Source: Bacillota bacterium (GTDB taxonomy: Bacteria; Bacillota; Clostridia; Lachnospirales; Lachnospiraceae). From it: a DNA stretch of 9,107 nucleotides. Below, in pieces: positions 1-5,675 of the stretch. Every line of letters begins with the position of its first letter. Positions within the stretch are counted from its first letter, which is position 1. The stretch covers positions 1 to 9,107 of the forward strand of contig JAEYXC010000211.1 of assembly GCA_023428655.1 (NCBI GenBank). The letters run 5' to 3'. Made by a program: the position numbers and the translations under genes. The notes under the pieces were generated by a model. It saw only the letters and a program-made list of their open reading frames with translations. It was not told the DNA's origin and searched no databases.

Positions 1-71
1 CCCTGGCAAACCGGTTCCATCTTGGGGAAGATACCATCAAAAAGATTGTATATGGGAAAAAATCGTTATAA
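1..71 (+). CDS. C-terminal end of an upstream gene, possibly a small helix-turn-helix protein (partial)
   Basis: The frame whose first full codon is at position 3 stays open to a TAA at 69–71. It encodes about 22 residues beginning LANRFHLGEDTIKKIVYG. This has the look of the last helices of a helix-turn-helix domain, with a short 'LA-x-x-F-x-L' helix, a turn, then 'T-I-K-K-I-V' as a recognition helix. From memory it resembles the C-terminal end of Mor/CD3324-type small regulators in Clostridia. The gene start lies outside the window. The other two + frames are also open here for 30 or more codons, so the choice of frame rests only on this resemblance. Treat it as tentative. Confidence 0.35.
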   Translation, partial: LANRFHLGEDTIKKIVYGKKSL

Positions 72-193
72 TCATTTTACTCCTATGCAGTTACAAGTAG
101 CTGTGAGATAATACAAGTGACCGGTCAATTTCGTAGGAAAGGGGATGGTTATGTTGATCAAAAGTATAGAGGTGTTTGAAGTTTAATACCCTA

Positions 194-227
194 AAAAGAG
201 GCAGTGAGCTTGCTCGCTGCCTCTTTT
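194..227 (+). terminator. Strong intrinsic terminator upstream of uppP
   Basis: A near-perfect inverted repeat runs AAAAGAGGCAGTGAGC (194–209) to GCTCGCTGCCTCTTTT (212–227), with a single G·T wobble. The practical loop is CTTG. The stem is GC-rich in the middle, with A-rich and T-rich flanks, so it could work in both directions. It separates the gene ending before it from the uppP promoter. Confidence 0.75.
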
Positions 228-274
228 GAATCAATTTTTGAATACAAATAATTCTTAAAGTCGTTAAAAAGGAA

Positions 275-303
275 TGGAGATAACCGGGAAAAGCTGATAT
301 AAT
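275..303 (+). promoter_or_regulatory. Probable sigma-A promoter of uppP
   Basis: A perfect -10 hexamer TATAAT lies at 298–303. With a 17-base spacer the -35 hexamer is TGGAGA (275–280), which matches 4 of 6 consensus bases. Transcription would begin near 310, leaving a leader of about 85 bases before the uppP start. The palindrome cluster at 308–338 sits at the expected start site. Confidence 0.5.
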
Positions 304-307
304 GATG

Positions 308-338
308 CTATTCCTTTGGAATATATTCCATGGAATAG
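308..338 (+). promoter_or_regulatory. Cluster of overlapping palindromes, candidate operator of uppP
   Basis: The half-sites ATTCC and GGAAT alternate at 310–314, 318–322, 325–329 and 332–336. This gives the perfect 12-base palindromes GGAATATATTCC (318–329) and ATTCCATGGAAT (325–336), inside an outer inverted repeat CTATTCC/GGAATAG (308–314 and 332–338). It starts 5 bases after the -10 hexamer, where a bound repressor would block initiation. The binding protein is unknown. The transcript of this stretch could also fold into a hairpin. Confidence 0.45.
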
Positions 339-395
339 GGGAAGAGAGTGCTTCATAAAGATACAATAAATAGAGAAAGGCATAGGTAACAGGGC

Positions 396-1217
396 ATGTT
401 AGTTGAATTATTGAAAGTTATCATATTGGGTATCATCGAAGGAATAACCGAATGGCTGCCAATCAGCAGTACCGGTCACATGATTTTGGCGGAGGAGTTT
501 ATTCATTTAAAGGTAACGGATGAGTTCATGGAGATGTTTCGCGTGGTAATCCAGCTGGGAGCGATTTTCGCGGTGGTTATCCTTTATTTTCATAAATTAA
601 ATCCCTTTGCACCCAGCAAATCAAAGGATGAGAAAGCAGCAACCTGGGATATCTGGTTTAAGGTGTTGGTGGGATGCATCCCGGCCGGAATTTTGGGAGT
701 TCTATTTGATGACTGGTTTGATGCGAATTTTTATAATTATCAGACGGTGACTATTACTCTGATTGTATACGGTATTTTGTTCATTGTCATTGAGAACCGT
801 AACAAGGGTAGAGCACCAAGGATTACGAAATTCAGTGAGCTTACCTATACTACCGCTCTGCTGATTGGTATTATCCAAATTCTTTCTATCATCCCCGGTA
901 CCTCCCGTTCCGGCAGTACGATATTAGGAGCTATATTGCTTGGAACCTCCAGATATATTGCAGCGGAGTATTCCTTCTTCTTATCCATTCCGGTTATGTT
1001 TGGCGCAAGCTTTCTTAAGATAGTCAAATTCGGCTTGAATTTTACCGGAACAGAGTTAGCTATATTGGCAATGGGTATGCTGGTGGCCTTTGTGGTATCC
1101 ATACTAGCTATTCGCTTCCTAATGGGCTTTATTAAGAAAAATGACTTTAAGGCCTTTGGTTGGTATCGCATCGTACTTGGTATCGTGGTACTTCTGTATT
1201 TTATGCTGCTGGGATAG
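396..1217 (+). CDS. uppP: Undecaprenyl-diphosphatase (BacA/UppP)
   Basis: This integral membrane enzyme dephosphorylates undecaprenyl diphosphate to the monophosphate lipid carrier used for peptidoglycan and other wall polymers; extra activity gives bacitracin resistance. The 273 residues match the usual family length. Both signature regions are present: EGITEWLPISSTGH near residues 15–28, with the two acidic residues E15 and E19, and PGTSRSGST at 167–175, which holds the catalytic Ser/Arg region. Several hydrophobic helices fill the rest, the last ending at the C-terminus. The ATG at 396 gives the standard 'LLKVIILGIIEGITEWLP' beginning. The best Shine-Dalgarno match (GAGAAAGG, 373–380) is rather far away, at 15 bases. 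It is monocistronic as seen here, with a promoter at 275–303 and a hairpin with a T-run downstream. Confidence 0.95.
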   Translation: MLVELLKVIILGIIEGITEWLPISSTGHMILAEEFIHLKVTDEFMEMFRVVIQLGAIFAVVILYFHKLNPFAPSKSKDEKAATWDIWFKVLVGCIPAGILGVLFDDWFDANFYNYQTVTITLIVYGILFIVIENRNKGRAPRITKFSELTYTTALLIGIIQILSIIPGTSRSGSTILGAILLGTSRYIAAEYSFFLSIPVMFGASFLKIVKFGLNFTGTELAILAMGMLVAFVVSILAIRFLMGFIKKNDFKAFGWYRIVLGIVVLLYFMLLG

Positions 1218-1273
1218 TTGTAGAATAAAAAAGCAAGAAAGCATTAGGTAAAAGAATAAAAATAGTGTAATCT

Positions 1274-1380
1274 AAGTCACTCGGGAAGAATTAATGATAG
1301 GCTCCCGTTGCAGTTGACTGCTTTTTATGGAAGTGATCAGCTACAATGGAAGCCTATCCGTTAAGGGGAGTGACTTTTTT
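1274..1380 (+). repeat. 103-base imperfect palindrome ending in a T-run (terminator or MITE-like element)
   Basis: AAGTCACTC (1274–1282) pairs perfectly with GAGTGACTT (1368–1376). After an unpaired internal stretch, 1296–1317 pairs with 1337–1358 over 22 positions: 8 perfect pairs (GATAGGCT/AGCCTATC), then further pairs with two C·A mismatches and two G·U wobbles. The remaining loop can fold further at 1321–1325 with 1329–1333. The right arm ends in T1375–1380, so the + transcript could terminate uppP here. Its length and arm similarity are unusual for a simple terminator and also suit a small non-autonomous repeat with terminal inverted repeats. No target duplication is evident at its edges. 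Confidence 0.55.
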
Positions 1381-1414
1381 ATTTGTACTAAGTCTTAATG
1401 GATGCTACTTAGGG

Positions 1415-1570
1415 CTATTTATCTGAGCGGCTCCTTTCGTGCTTACCCTCATGAACTCCAATAATCTGACCATTGACGATACCCACATCCGCATTTTCCT
1501 TCGGTTTCATTTTACGAAGCTCCGGATTGCTTTTCTCCCGGTCCTTTTGTCTGTTTTTATTGTTATCCAT
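1415..1570 (-). CDS. Small hydrophilic protein of unknown function (51 aa)
   Basis: Reading the minus strand from the ATG at 1570–1568 gives 51 residues ending at TAG (1417–1415). A strong AAAGGAG lies 6 bases before the ATG. The protein is very polar: the first half is rich in Lys, Asn, Arg and Glu (starting MDNNKNRQKDREKSNPELRK), followed by a short apolar patch 'DVGIVNGQIIGVHEG' near residues 28–42 and a basic tail ending in SRSDK. There is no signal peptide or membrane segment. I do not recognise the family. It stands alone on this strand, between uppP and the MATE gene. No convincing promoter was found. The same 12-base ribosome-binding-site block recurs at the end of the gene. The clean start signal and codon pattern argue for a real gene, but only comparison with relatives can settle it. 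Confidence 0.5.
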   Translation of the reverse strand: MDNNKNRQKDREKSNPELRKMKPKENADVGIVNGQIIGVHEGKHERSRSDK

Positions 1571-1699
1571 GTGCGGCTCCTTTCTTTCGCTGGATTTTTA
1601 TTCGTTTTCACGTTACAATAATAGAATACCCTCTTTTGGTGGGGATATTATCTATCTATTAATTTATTACTACTGAAGTTTTTTAATATGAAATGGATA

Positions 1700-1728
1700 T
1701 ATACATTTTTAAAAAACTGGTTTATAAT
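1700..1728 (+). promoter_or_regulatory. Probable promoter of the MATE–truA operon
   Basis: A perfect -10 TATAAT lies at 1723–1728. With a 17-base spacer the -35 is TATACA (1700–1705), which matches 4 of 6 bases. Transcription would start near 1735, exactly where the 9-bp tandem repeat begins, so the repeat would be in a leader of about 200 bases. Confidence 0.4.
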
Positions 1729-1735
1729 TTCCTTT

Positions 1736-1865
1736 GATCTGCATGATCTGCATGATCTGCATGATCTGCATGATCTGTAGGATCTGTATGATCCGCATTA
1801 TCTGTAGGATCTGTATGATCTGTATGATCTGTATGTTTGCTCTGTATGATCTGTATGAAATGTGT
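1736..1865. repeat. 9-bp tandem repeat (GATCTGCAT/GATCTGTAT), about 13–14 units
   Basis: From 1736 to 1834 there are eleven consecutive 9-base units. Four are identical GATCTGCAT (1736–1771), followed by variants GATCTGTAG, GATCTGTAT, GATCCGCAT, TATCTGTAG and three more GATCTGTAT. After four extra bases (1835–1838) come a degenerate unit, a perfect GATCTGTAT (1848–1856) and a decayed unit. Nearly every unit carries a GATC site at 9-base spacing. The + strand frames around it are closed by stops (for example TAA at 1724 and TGA at 1847), so it is not protein-coding here. It ends 74 bases before the MATE start codon. Confidence 0.85.
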
Positions 1866-1939
1866 GATTAGAGATAAGAAATAGATTTGGATTGGTTTGG
1901 AAGAGTCAATCGGTTACGATTAGAGAAAAGAGGTTAGCA

Positions 1940-3301
1940 ATGACGCGTACAAGAGATGGCAGCAATGGGATCACCGAAGGGGTGATTTGGAAGCAGATAT
2001 TAATCTTCTTCTTTCCGTTGCTTTTTGGTACATTTTTTCAGCAGCTTTATAATACAGCGGATGCAGTGATAGTCGGACGCTTTGTCGGAAAAGAGGCTCT
2101 ATCGGCAGTTGGAGGTGCCACAGGAACTCTAATTAATGTTTTTGTTGGCTTCTTTGTTGGAATATCAACCGGTGCAACCGTAATTATATCCCAGTATTTT
2201 GGCGGAAGGTACAAGGAAGAGGTAAGCAAAGCGGTTCATACGGCAATAGCAATGTCAATCGCCGGTGGCGCGATTATCATGCTGATTGGCCTATTGGGTT
2301 CACCGGCTGCTCTTCGTATGATGGGAACCCCGGAGGAGCTGATGCCGGATTCCTTAACCTATATTCGAATCTACTTCGTAGGAATGATAGCCAATTTGGT
2401 ATATAATGTGGGAGCCGGTATACTGCGTGCTATAGGGGATTCGAGAAGGCCACTTTATTTCCTCGTCATCAGCTGCTTTGTGAATATTATATTGGACCTT
2501 GTATTTGTAATCGTATTTCATTGGGATGTTATGGGTGTTGCCTTAGCGACTATAATCTCGCAGCTTGTCAGCGCGGTATTGGTCTGTATTACGTTAATGA
2601 GATCTAAGGATATCTACCAGCTTCGATGGAAGGAGCTTCGCTTTCATAAAGAAATATTACGAAGAATTATACGTATTGGTCTTCCTGCAGGCTTCCAGTC
2701 CTTGATGTATTCCTCCTCCAATGTGTTCATACAGGCGAATCTGAACACCTACGGAACGGATACCATTGCTGCGTGGACTGCCTTTGGTAAGATAGATGGT
2801 ATCTTCTGGATGACGATGAATGCCTTTGGTATCGCCATAACCACCTTTGTCGGACAAAATTACGGAGCAGGAAGCTATGACCGTGTGAGAAGGGGTTCTA
2901 AGGTGTGTCTTCGCATGGCATTGTCCGTTGCTATCGCACTAAGTGCTGTTTTATATTTTACCGGACCGTATATCTATTGGATATTTACTACGGATACCCA
3001 GGTAATTGAGAAGGGGATGAAAATTCTTCGCATTATGGTACCGACCTTTTGGACCTATGTATTTATAGAAATCTTCTCCGGATCCCTACGCGGAATGGGA
3101 AATTCCTTCATTCCCATGATACTGACCAGTATGGGTGTCTGTGTACTACGTGTGGTTTGGATATTTACGATTGTTCCCCTAAGGCCGGAGTTAAGTACCT
3201 TAATCTATAGCTACCCGATTACCTGGTCCGTAACCTCCGTGCTTTTTATCATTTATTATATCTATTACACGAAGAAGCAGCTACCGCAGCGCTGGGCATA
3301 G
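1940..3301 (+). CDS. MATE-family multidrug/metabolite exporter
   Basis: This is a 12-helix inner-membrane antiporter that exports cationic drugs or metabolites using Na+ or H+; the substrate cannot be read from the sequence. The start is the ATG at 1940, which has AAAGAGG six bases upstream and gives 453 residues, the normal MATE length; an in-frame TTG at 1892 lacks such a site. Family hallmarks are the first helix with 'FFQQLYNTADAVIVGRFVG' (about 32–50), 'ALSAVGGA' (53–60), and the internal motif 'GAGILRAIGDSRRPL' (158–172) joining the helices of the first half. The second half repeats the pattern ('GSLRGMGNSFIPMIL'). It looks intact. It probably shares a transcript with the truA-like gene, which starts 32 bases after its stop. 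Confidence 0.93.
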   Translation: MTRTRDGSNGITEGVIWKQILIFFFPLLFGTFFQQLYNTADAVIVGRFVGKEALSAVGGATGTLINVFVGFFVGISTGATVIISQYFGGRYKEEVSKAVHTAIAMSIAGGAIIMLIGLLGSPAALRMMGTPEELMPDSLTYIRIYFVGMIANLVYNVGAGILRAIGDSRRPLYFLVISCFVNIILDLVFVIVFHWDVMGVALATIISQLVSAVLVCITLMRSKDIYQLRWKELRFHKEILRRIIRIGLPAGFQSLMYSSSNVFIQANLNTYGTDTIAAWTAFGKIDGIFWMTMNAFGIAITTFVGQNYGAGSYDRVRRGSKVCLRMALSVAIALSAVLYFTGPYIYWIFTTDTQVIEKGMKILRIMVPTFWTYVFIEIFSGSLRGMGNSFIPMILTSMGVCVLRVVWIFTIVPLRPELSTLIYSYPITWSVTSVLFIIYYIYYTKKQLPQRWA

Positions 3302-3333
3302 GCTTTTTCCTTAGAATAAGAAAGGTGTGTCGA

Positions 3334-4074
3334 ATGAGAAATATTAAATTAACCATAGAATATGATGGAAGCCGATATCTGGGTTGGCAAAGACTTGGTA
3401 AGGGAGAATCGGACAATACCATTGAAAATAAGCTTCTGGAGCTGATTAAGAGGATGACAGGGGAAGAGGTGGAGTTGAATTATGGATGCAGAACTGAGGT
3501 TGGTGTCCATGCTTATGCGCAGATTGCAAACTTTAAAACCAAGACGGATCTTAAGCTTTATGAGATAAAGAATTATTTCAACCGTTATCTTCCCATGGAT
3601 ATCGCAGTGATTGAAGTGGAGGAGGTTCCGGAACGCTTCCATGCAACACTCAATGCGAAGACGAAGACCTATCTGTACCGAATTGCTATTGGTGACGTCC
3701 CAAGTGTATTCGATCGTAAATATACCTATTACTGCTTTAAGAGACCGGAGCTGCCGCTTATGAAGGAGGCAGCCGCTAAGCTGCTTGGGAAGCATGATTT
3801 TAAAGATTTCTCCACTGTGAAGAAGAGTAAGTCCACGGTAAAGGAGCTTCATTCCATCGATATCTATCAGGATTCAAAGGAAATACAGATTACGATTTGT
3901 GCCAATGATTTTCTACACAATATGGCTCGTATGCTGGTTGCAACTCTACTTGACATCGGGTTGGGTACCAGAAAAGCAGAGGAGCTTGATCGTATTCTTG
4001 ACCCGAGCTCGCCGGAGGTTGCCAGTGCGCCTGCCAGTGCGCAGGGGTTGTTTCTTCAGGAAATCGAGTATTAA
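3334..4074 (+). CDS. truA: TruA-like tRNA pseudouridine synthase with Glu at the catalytic Asp position
   Basis: TruA converts uridines 38–40 of the tRNA anticodon stem to pseudouridine. The 246 residues match the family length: 'LTIEYDGSRYLGWQR' at 6–20, 'FHATLNAKTKTYLYRI' in the middle, and 'NDFLHNMARMLVATLLDIGLG' and 'GLFLQEIEY' near the C-terminus. The striking point is the active-site motif. The family has R-T-D-A-G-V-H-A with the catalytic Asp, but here residues 53–60 read R-T-E-V-G-V-H-A (codon GAG at 3496–3498). The usual 'R/V-N-x-V-G-T' stretch also reads 'M-L-V-A-T'. It may be a second, diverged TruA that is inactive or altered. The ATG at 3334 has AAGAAAGG eight bases upstream; an in-frame GTG at 3325 overlaps that site. 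It is probably co-transcribed with the MATE gene and converges on padR. Confidence 0.88.
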   Translation: MRNIKLTIEYDGSRYLGWQRLGKGESDNTIENKLLELIKRMTGEEVELNYGCRTEVGVHAYAQIANFKTKTDLKLYEIKNYFNRYLPMDIAVIEVEEVPERFHATLNAKTKTYLYRIAIGDVPSVFDRKYTYYCFKRPELPLMKEAAAKLLGKHDFKDFSTVKKSKSTVKELHSIDIYQDSKEIQITICANDFLHNMARMLVATLLDIGLGTRKAEELDRILDPSSPEVASAPASAQGLFLQEIEY

Positions 4075-4079
4075 CATCT

Positions 4080-4613
4080 TTATAAAAATAAATCCTTTGT
4101 GATGGCCCGTATCCAATCTAGTTCATTTTGATAGGAGCTTATAAGATTATCCGTAATCCTATTCCAGATCAAGGTCTCTCGTGGAGTTCGATTGGGTGAG
4201 GGGATGCCACGTCTTTTAAGCTCCTGATGCGTCACTAATTGCAGCTGCACTTCACTTTCATATTCGGAAAGTAATTGTGCTAACTCCGGATCTGATAGCT
4301 GGTCGGCCCAAGCGAGTCTAACTAAGAAAGGCTTCCTGAATTCCGGTGCTTCGGGGGAGGTCATAACCCAGCTCTTCAGCTTTTCCATGCCTTCCATGGT
4401 GATGGTATACACCTTTTTGGAGGGAGCCCCCTCTTGGTGGATGGTCTCATTCTTAACCAGACCCTCCTCCTGCAAGGCTAACAAGGATTTATATATTTGA
4501 TTATTATTGCCCGACCAATACATAAAGGTGGATTCTTCGAATTGCTTTTTGAGGTCATAGCCGGTAGCGGGCCTCCAGCTTAAAAAGCCCAAAATGGCAT
4601 ATTGGATTGACAT
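4080..4613 (-). CDS. PadR-family transcriptional regulator
   Basis: This is a DNA-binding repressor-type protein of 177 residues. The N-terminal winged helix is typical of PadR: 'MSIQYAILGFLSWRPATGYDLKKQFE' (1–26), then 'WSGNNNQIYKSLLALQEEGLV' and the wing 'GAPSKKVYTITMEG'. The C-terminal half (about 88–177) is the helical dimerisation domain seen in the longer PadR/AphA-like members ('FLVRLAWADQLSDPEL'). The ATG at 4613–4611 was chosen because AAAGGAG (minus strand, 4627–4621) lies seven bases before it; the frame stays open upstream to 4688, but that part holds the promoter. PadR proteins often control a neighbouring exporter in response to a phenolic or drug ligand, so the MATE gene next door is a possible target (inference). 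Its stop is only 5 bases from the truA stop, with no hairpin between them. Confidence 0.92.
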   Translation of the reverse strand: MSIQYAILGFLSWRPATGYDLKKQFEESTFMYWSGNNNQIYKSLLALQEEGLVKNETIHQEGAPSKKVYTITMEGMEKLKSWVMTSPEAPEFRKPFLVRLAWADQLSDPELAQLLSEYESEVQLQLVTHQELKRRGIPSPNRTPRETLIWNRITDNLISSYQNELDWIRAITKDLFL

Positions 4614-4649
4614 TGATAAGCTCCTTTCTATTGCCTGAGAGTTTTTATA

Positions 4650-4764
4650 AGGAAACATGATAGATATAATATATGATAATAGTAACATATAACTTGTCGA
4701 AATGAAACTATGGACAATTGCTTGTCTAAAAATATTTTCTCCCTTCGTGAGGAAACATGTCTCC
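4650..4764. promoter_or_regulatory. Candidate operators in the padR/Cro-type intergenic region
   Basis: The 10-mer AGGAAACATG occurs at 4650–4659 and again at 4750–4759, exactly 100 bases apart, on either side of the padR promoter. The second copy is part of GGAAACATGTCTCC (4751–4764), a 14-base palindrome with one mismatched pair. In addition TTGTC (4694–4698), GACAA (4713–4717) and TTGTC (4722–4726) form a dyad at and upstream of the -35. PadR proteins usually control their own gene from sites like these, but the exact PadR spacing ATGT-N8-ACAT is not seen. Confidence 0.35.
4673..4700 (-). promoter_or_regulatory. Probable promoter of padR
   Basis: On the minus strand the -35 reads TCGACA (4700–4695, 5 of 6 bases) and the -10 reads TATCAT (4678–4673, 5 of 6) with a 16-base spacer. 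Transcription would begin near 4666, giving a leader of about 50 bases. Confidence 0.5.
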
Positions 4765-4914
4765 TAATCATAATTTTATATCCTATGGTAGGGGTTGTGA
4801 ATACGGCGAGTGGATGTAAATGAGAAGAAACCGGTTATGATTAATAGAAATGGGGAGGATAATATTCTTATCCGTTTGGATGCTTCAAAAGGAATAGCTA
4901 CGAAAGGAGAGCTT

Positions 4915-5112
4915 ATGCAGCAAAAATTAACACAGCTGATGGAGGAGTATAAGATTAGCTTTTCGGAGCTTGCAGGGAAGCTAAGCGTTAGTAACCACAC
5001 ACTAACGAAGAAGTTCACAGGGGCTTTGGATTGGACATTCCCGGAAATTATTCTATTATCGGAGTTATTTCACATCGAGGACCCACAGAGCTTTTTTTAT
5101 GACAGGAATTGA
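4915..5112 (+). CDS. Small Cro/cI-type helix-turn-helix regulator (65 aa)
   Basis: This is a compact XRE/Cro-like DNA-binding protein. Residues 1–62 make the whole five-helix domain: 'LTQLMEEYKISFSELAGKLSVSNHTLTKKFTG' holds the helix-turn-helix (about 16–35), followed by 'FPEIILLSELFHIEDPQSFFYD', which matches the usual end of single-domain phage-type repressors. I chose the ATG at 4915 because AAAGGAG (4903–4909) stands five bases before it and the domain begins right there. A GTG at 4810 in the same frame would add 35 residues (100 aa in all) but has only a distant GGGG as ribosome site; those extra residues show no recognised domain. It is divergent from padR. Its target is unknown. The following terminator suggests a single-gene transcript. 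Confidence 0.75.
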   Translation: MQQKLTQLMEEYKISFSELAGKLSVSNHTLTKKFTGALDWTFPEIILLSELFHIEDPQSFFYDRN

Positions 5113-5140
5113 TAGATATGATTATCGAATAGAAATTAAG

Positions 5141-5176
5141 AAAACGGCATTGCCCTAAAGTGCAATGGAGTTTTTT
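5141..5176 (+). terminator. Weak intrinsic terminator after the Cro-type regulator
   Basis: CATTGC (5148–5153) pairs with GCAATG (5162–5167) around an 8-base loop. After a 2×2 internal mismatch, AAAAC (5141–5145) pairs with GTTTT (5170–5174). The right arm runs into T5171–5176. It starts 28 bases after the stop codon. Confidence 0.5.
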
Positions 5177-5188
5177 ATCTTAGGGACA

Positions 5189-5377
5189 ATGGGAGATGCA
5201 TCAGCAATGGAGCTTAACTTCCATACGGAGGAGATTACCGAGCGATTCGTGCGTGGGGATCAATCCAGATGAACTTGGTTTTGTCATCGGAAAAAGCTTT
5301 GTAGAGCGACAGGGAGGTACCTTTGAGATACTGGTAGACGGAGATTTTTCAAAGTCGTAGTGATCTGGATGAGATAG
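5189..5377 (+). pseudogene. Decayed C-terminal fragment of a sensor histidine kinase
   Basis: The first piece (5189–5269) encodes 'MELNFHTEEITERFVRGDQSR', which matches the stretch just before the glycine-rich box of clostridial sensor kinases. A TGA follows at 5270. Shifting frame at about 5268 gives 'LGFVIGKSFVERQGGTFEI' and 'LVDGDF' (5274–5345), matching the kinase consensus 'GLG-LAI-KS-VE-xGG' and the final strand. A second shift at the T-run 5345–5349 restores 'KVVVIWMR' and a stop at 5375–5377, again the normal kinase ending. About five residues containing the ATP-binding Gly-x-Gly-x-Gly are deleted. No dimerisation, sensor or N-box region is found upstream, so this is a non-functional relic. 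The family assignment comes from motif recall, not a search. Confidence 0.7.
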
Positions 5378-5442
5378 AATATAGGGTTATGTATGGTGTA
5401 TTATGGATCAAACGAATGAGGAAAAGATAGTTACATCATTAC

Positions 5443-5659
5443 CTATATTGGCTGTTGTTTGTAATCTTTATGATAGAAGAAGCGCATATTGCTTCCCATA
5501 ATGCACTGTTTGACCGACTGGTTACTGATTTTGTGCGCCGGAAACGAACATTTATGTACGATTCCGGCATACAAAATAGTGATCTGTCGGTCAACCTGTG
5601 TGTGAGGGAAGCATAAGCGCTTCTTCTGTCGTTGTAATCTATATACAACAGCCTTATAG
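5443..5659. repeat. Long imperfect palindrome (about 217 bases), MITE-like or structured element
   Basis: The two halves are imperfect reverse complements centred near 5552. The ends are GGCTGTTGT (5450–5458) and ACAACAGCC (5645–5653), extended outward by CTATA/TATAG. Inside are matching blocks AGAAGAAGCGC against GCGCTTCTTCT, GCTTCCC against GGGAAGC, TTGACCGAC against GTCGGTCAA, ATTTTGT against ACAAAAT, GCCGGAA against TTCCGGC, and a core ACATTTATGT. The blocks have small offsets and substitutions, as in a decaying inverted repeat. No transposase and no clear target duplication are visible. It fills the gap between the kinase relic and arcC, and the region shows no plausible gene. Confidence 0.65.
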
Positions 5660-5675
5660 ATTTTATTGTATCTTG

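Noticed and set aside
151..186. Short + strand frame of 11 codons with an AGGAAAGGGG site before its ATG, just ahead of the terminator
   Set aside because: A leader peptide is possible, but 11 codons with no conserved pattern and no attenuator alternative fold cannot be supported.
1736..1865. CRISPR-like array
   Set aside because: Units are 9 bases with no spacers and no cas gene is near; it is a plain tandem repeat.
1892..1939. Upstream TTG start for the MATE gene
   Set aside because: The added 16 residues have no ribosome site in front, while the ATG at 1940 has a well-placed AAAGAGG.
1218..1939. Riboswitch, tRNA or complete insertion sequence in the long gap
   Set aside because: No known aptamer core, cloverleaf or transposase frame was found; only the hairpin, the small gene, a promoter and the tandem repeat.
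3349..3852. Open frame of 167 codons on the minus strand opposite truA
   Set aside because: It lies wholly antisense to a clear TruA homologue, has no family resemblance and no ribosome site; a shadow frame.
4810..4914. GTG start giving a 100-residue form of the Cro-type regulator
   Set aside because: Kept only as an alternative: the site at 4903–4909 and the domain boundary favour the ATG at 4915.
5439..5648. Minus-strand frame of 69 codons inside the long palindrome
   Set aside because: Its sequence is explained by the inverted repeat, the product has no recognisable features and no good start signal.
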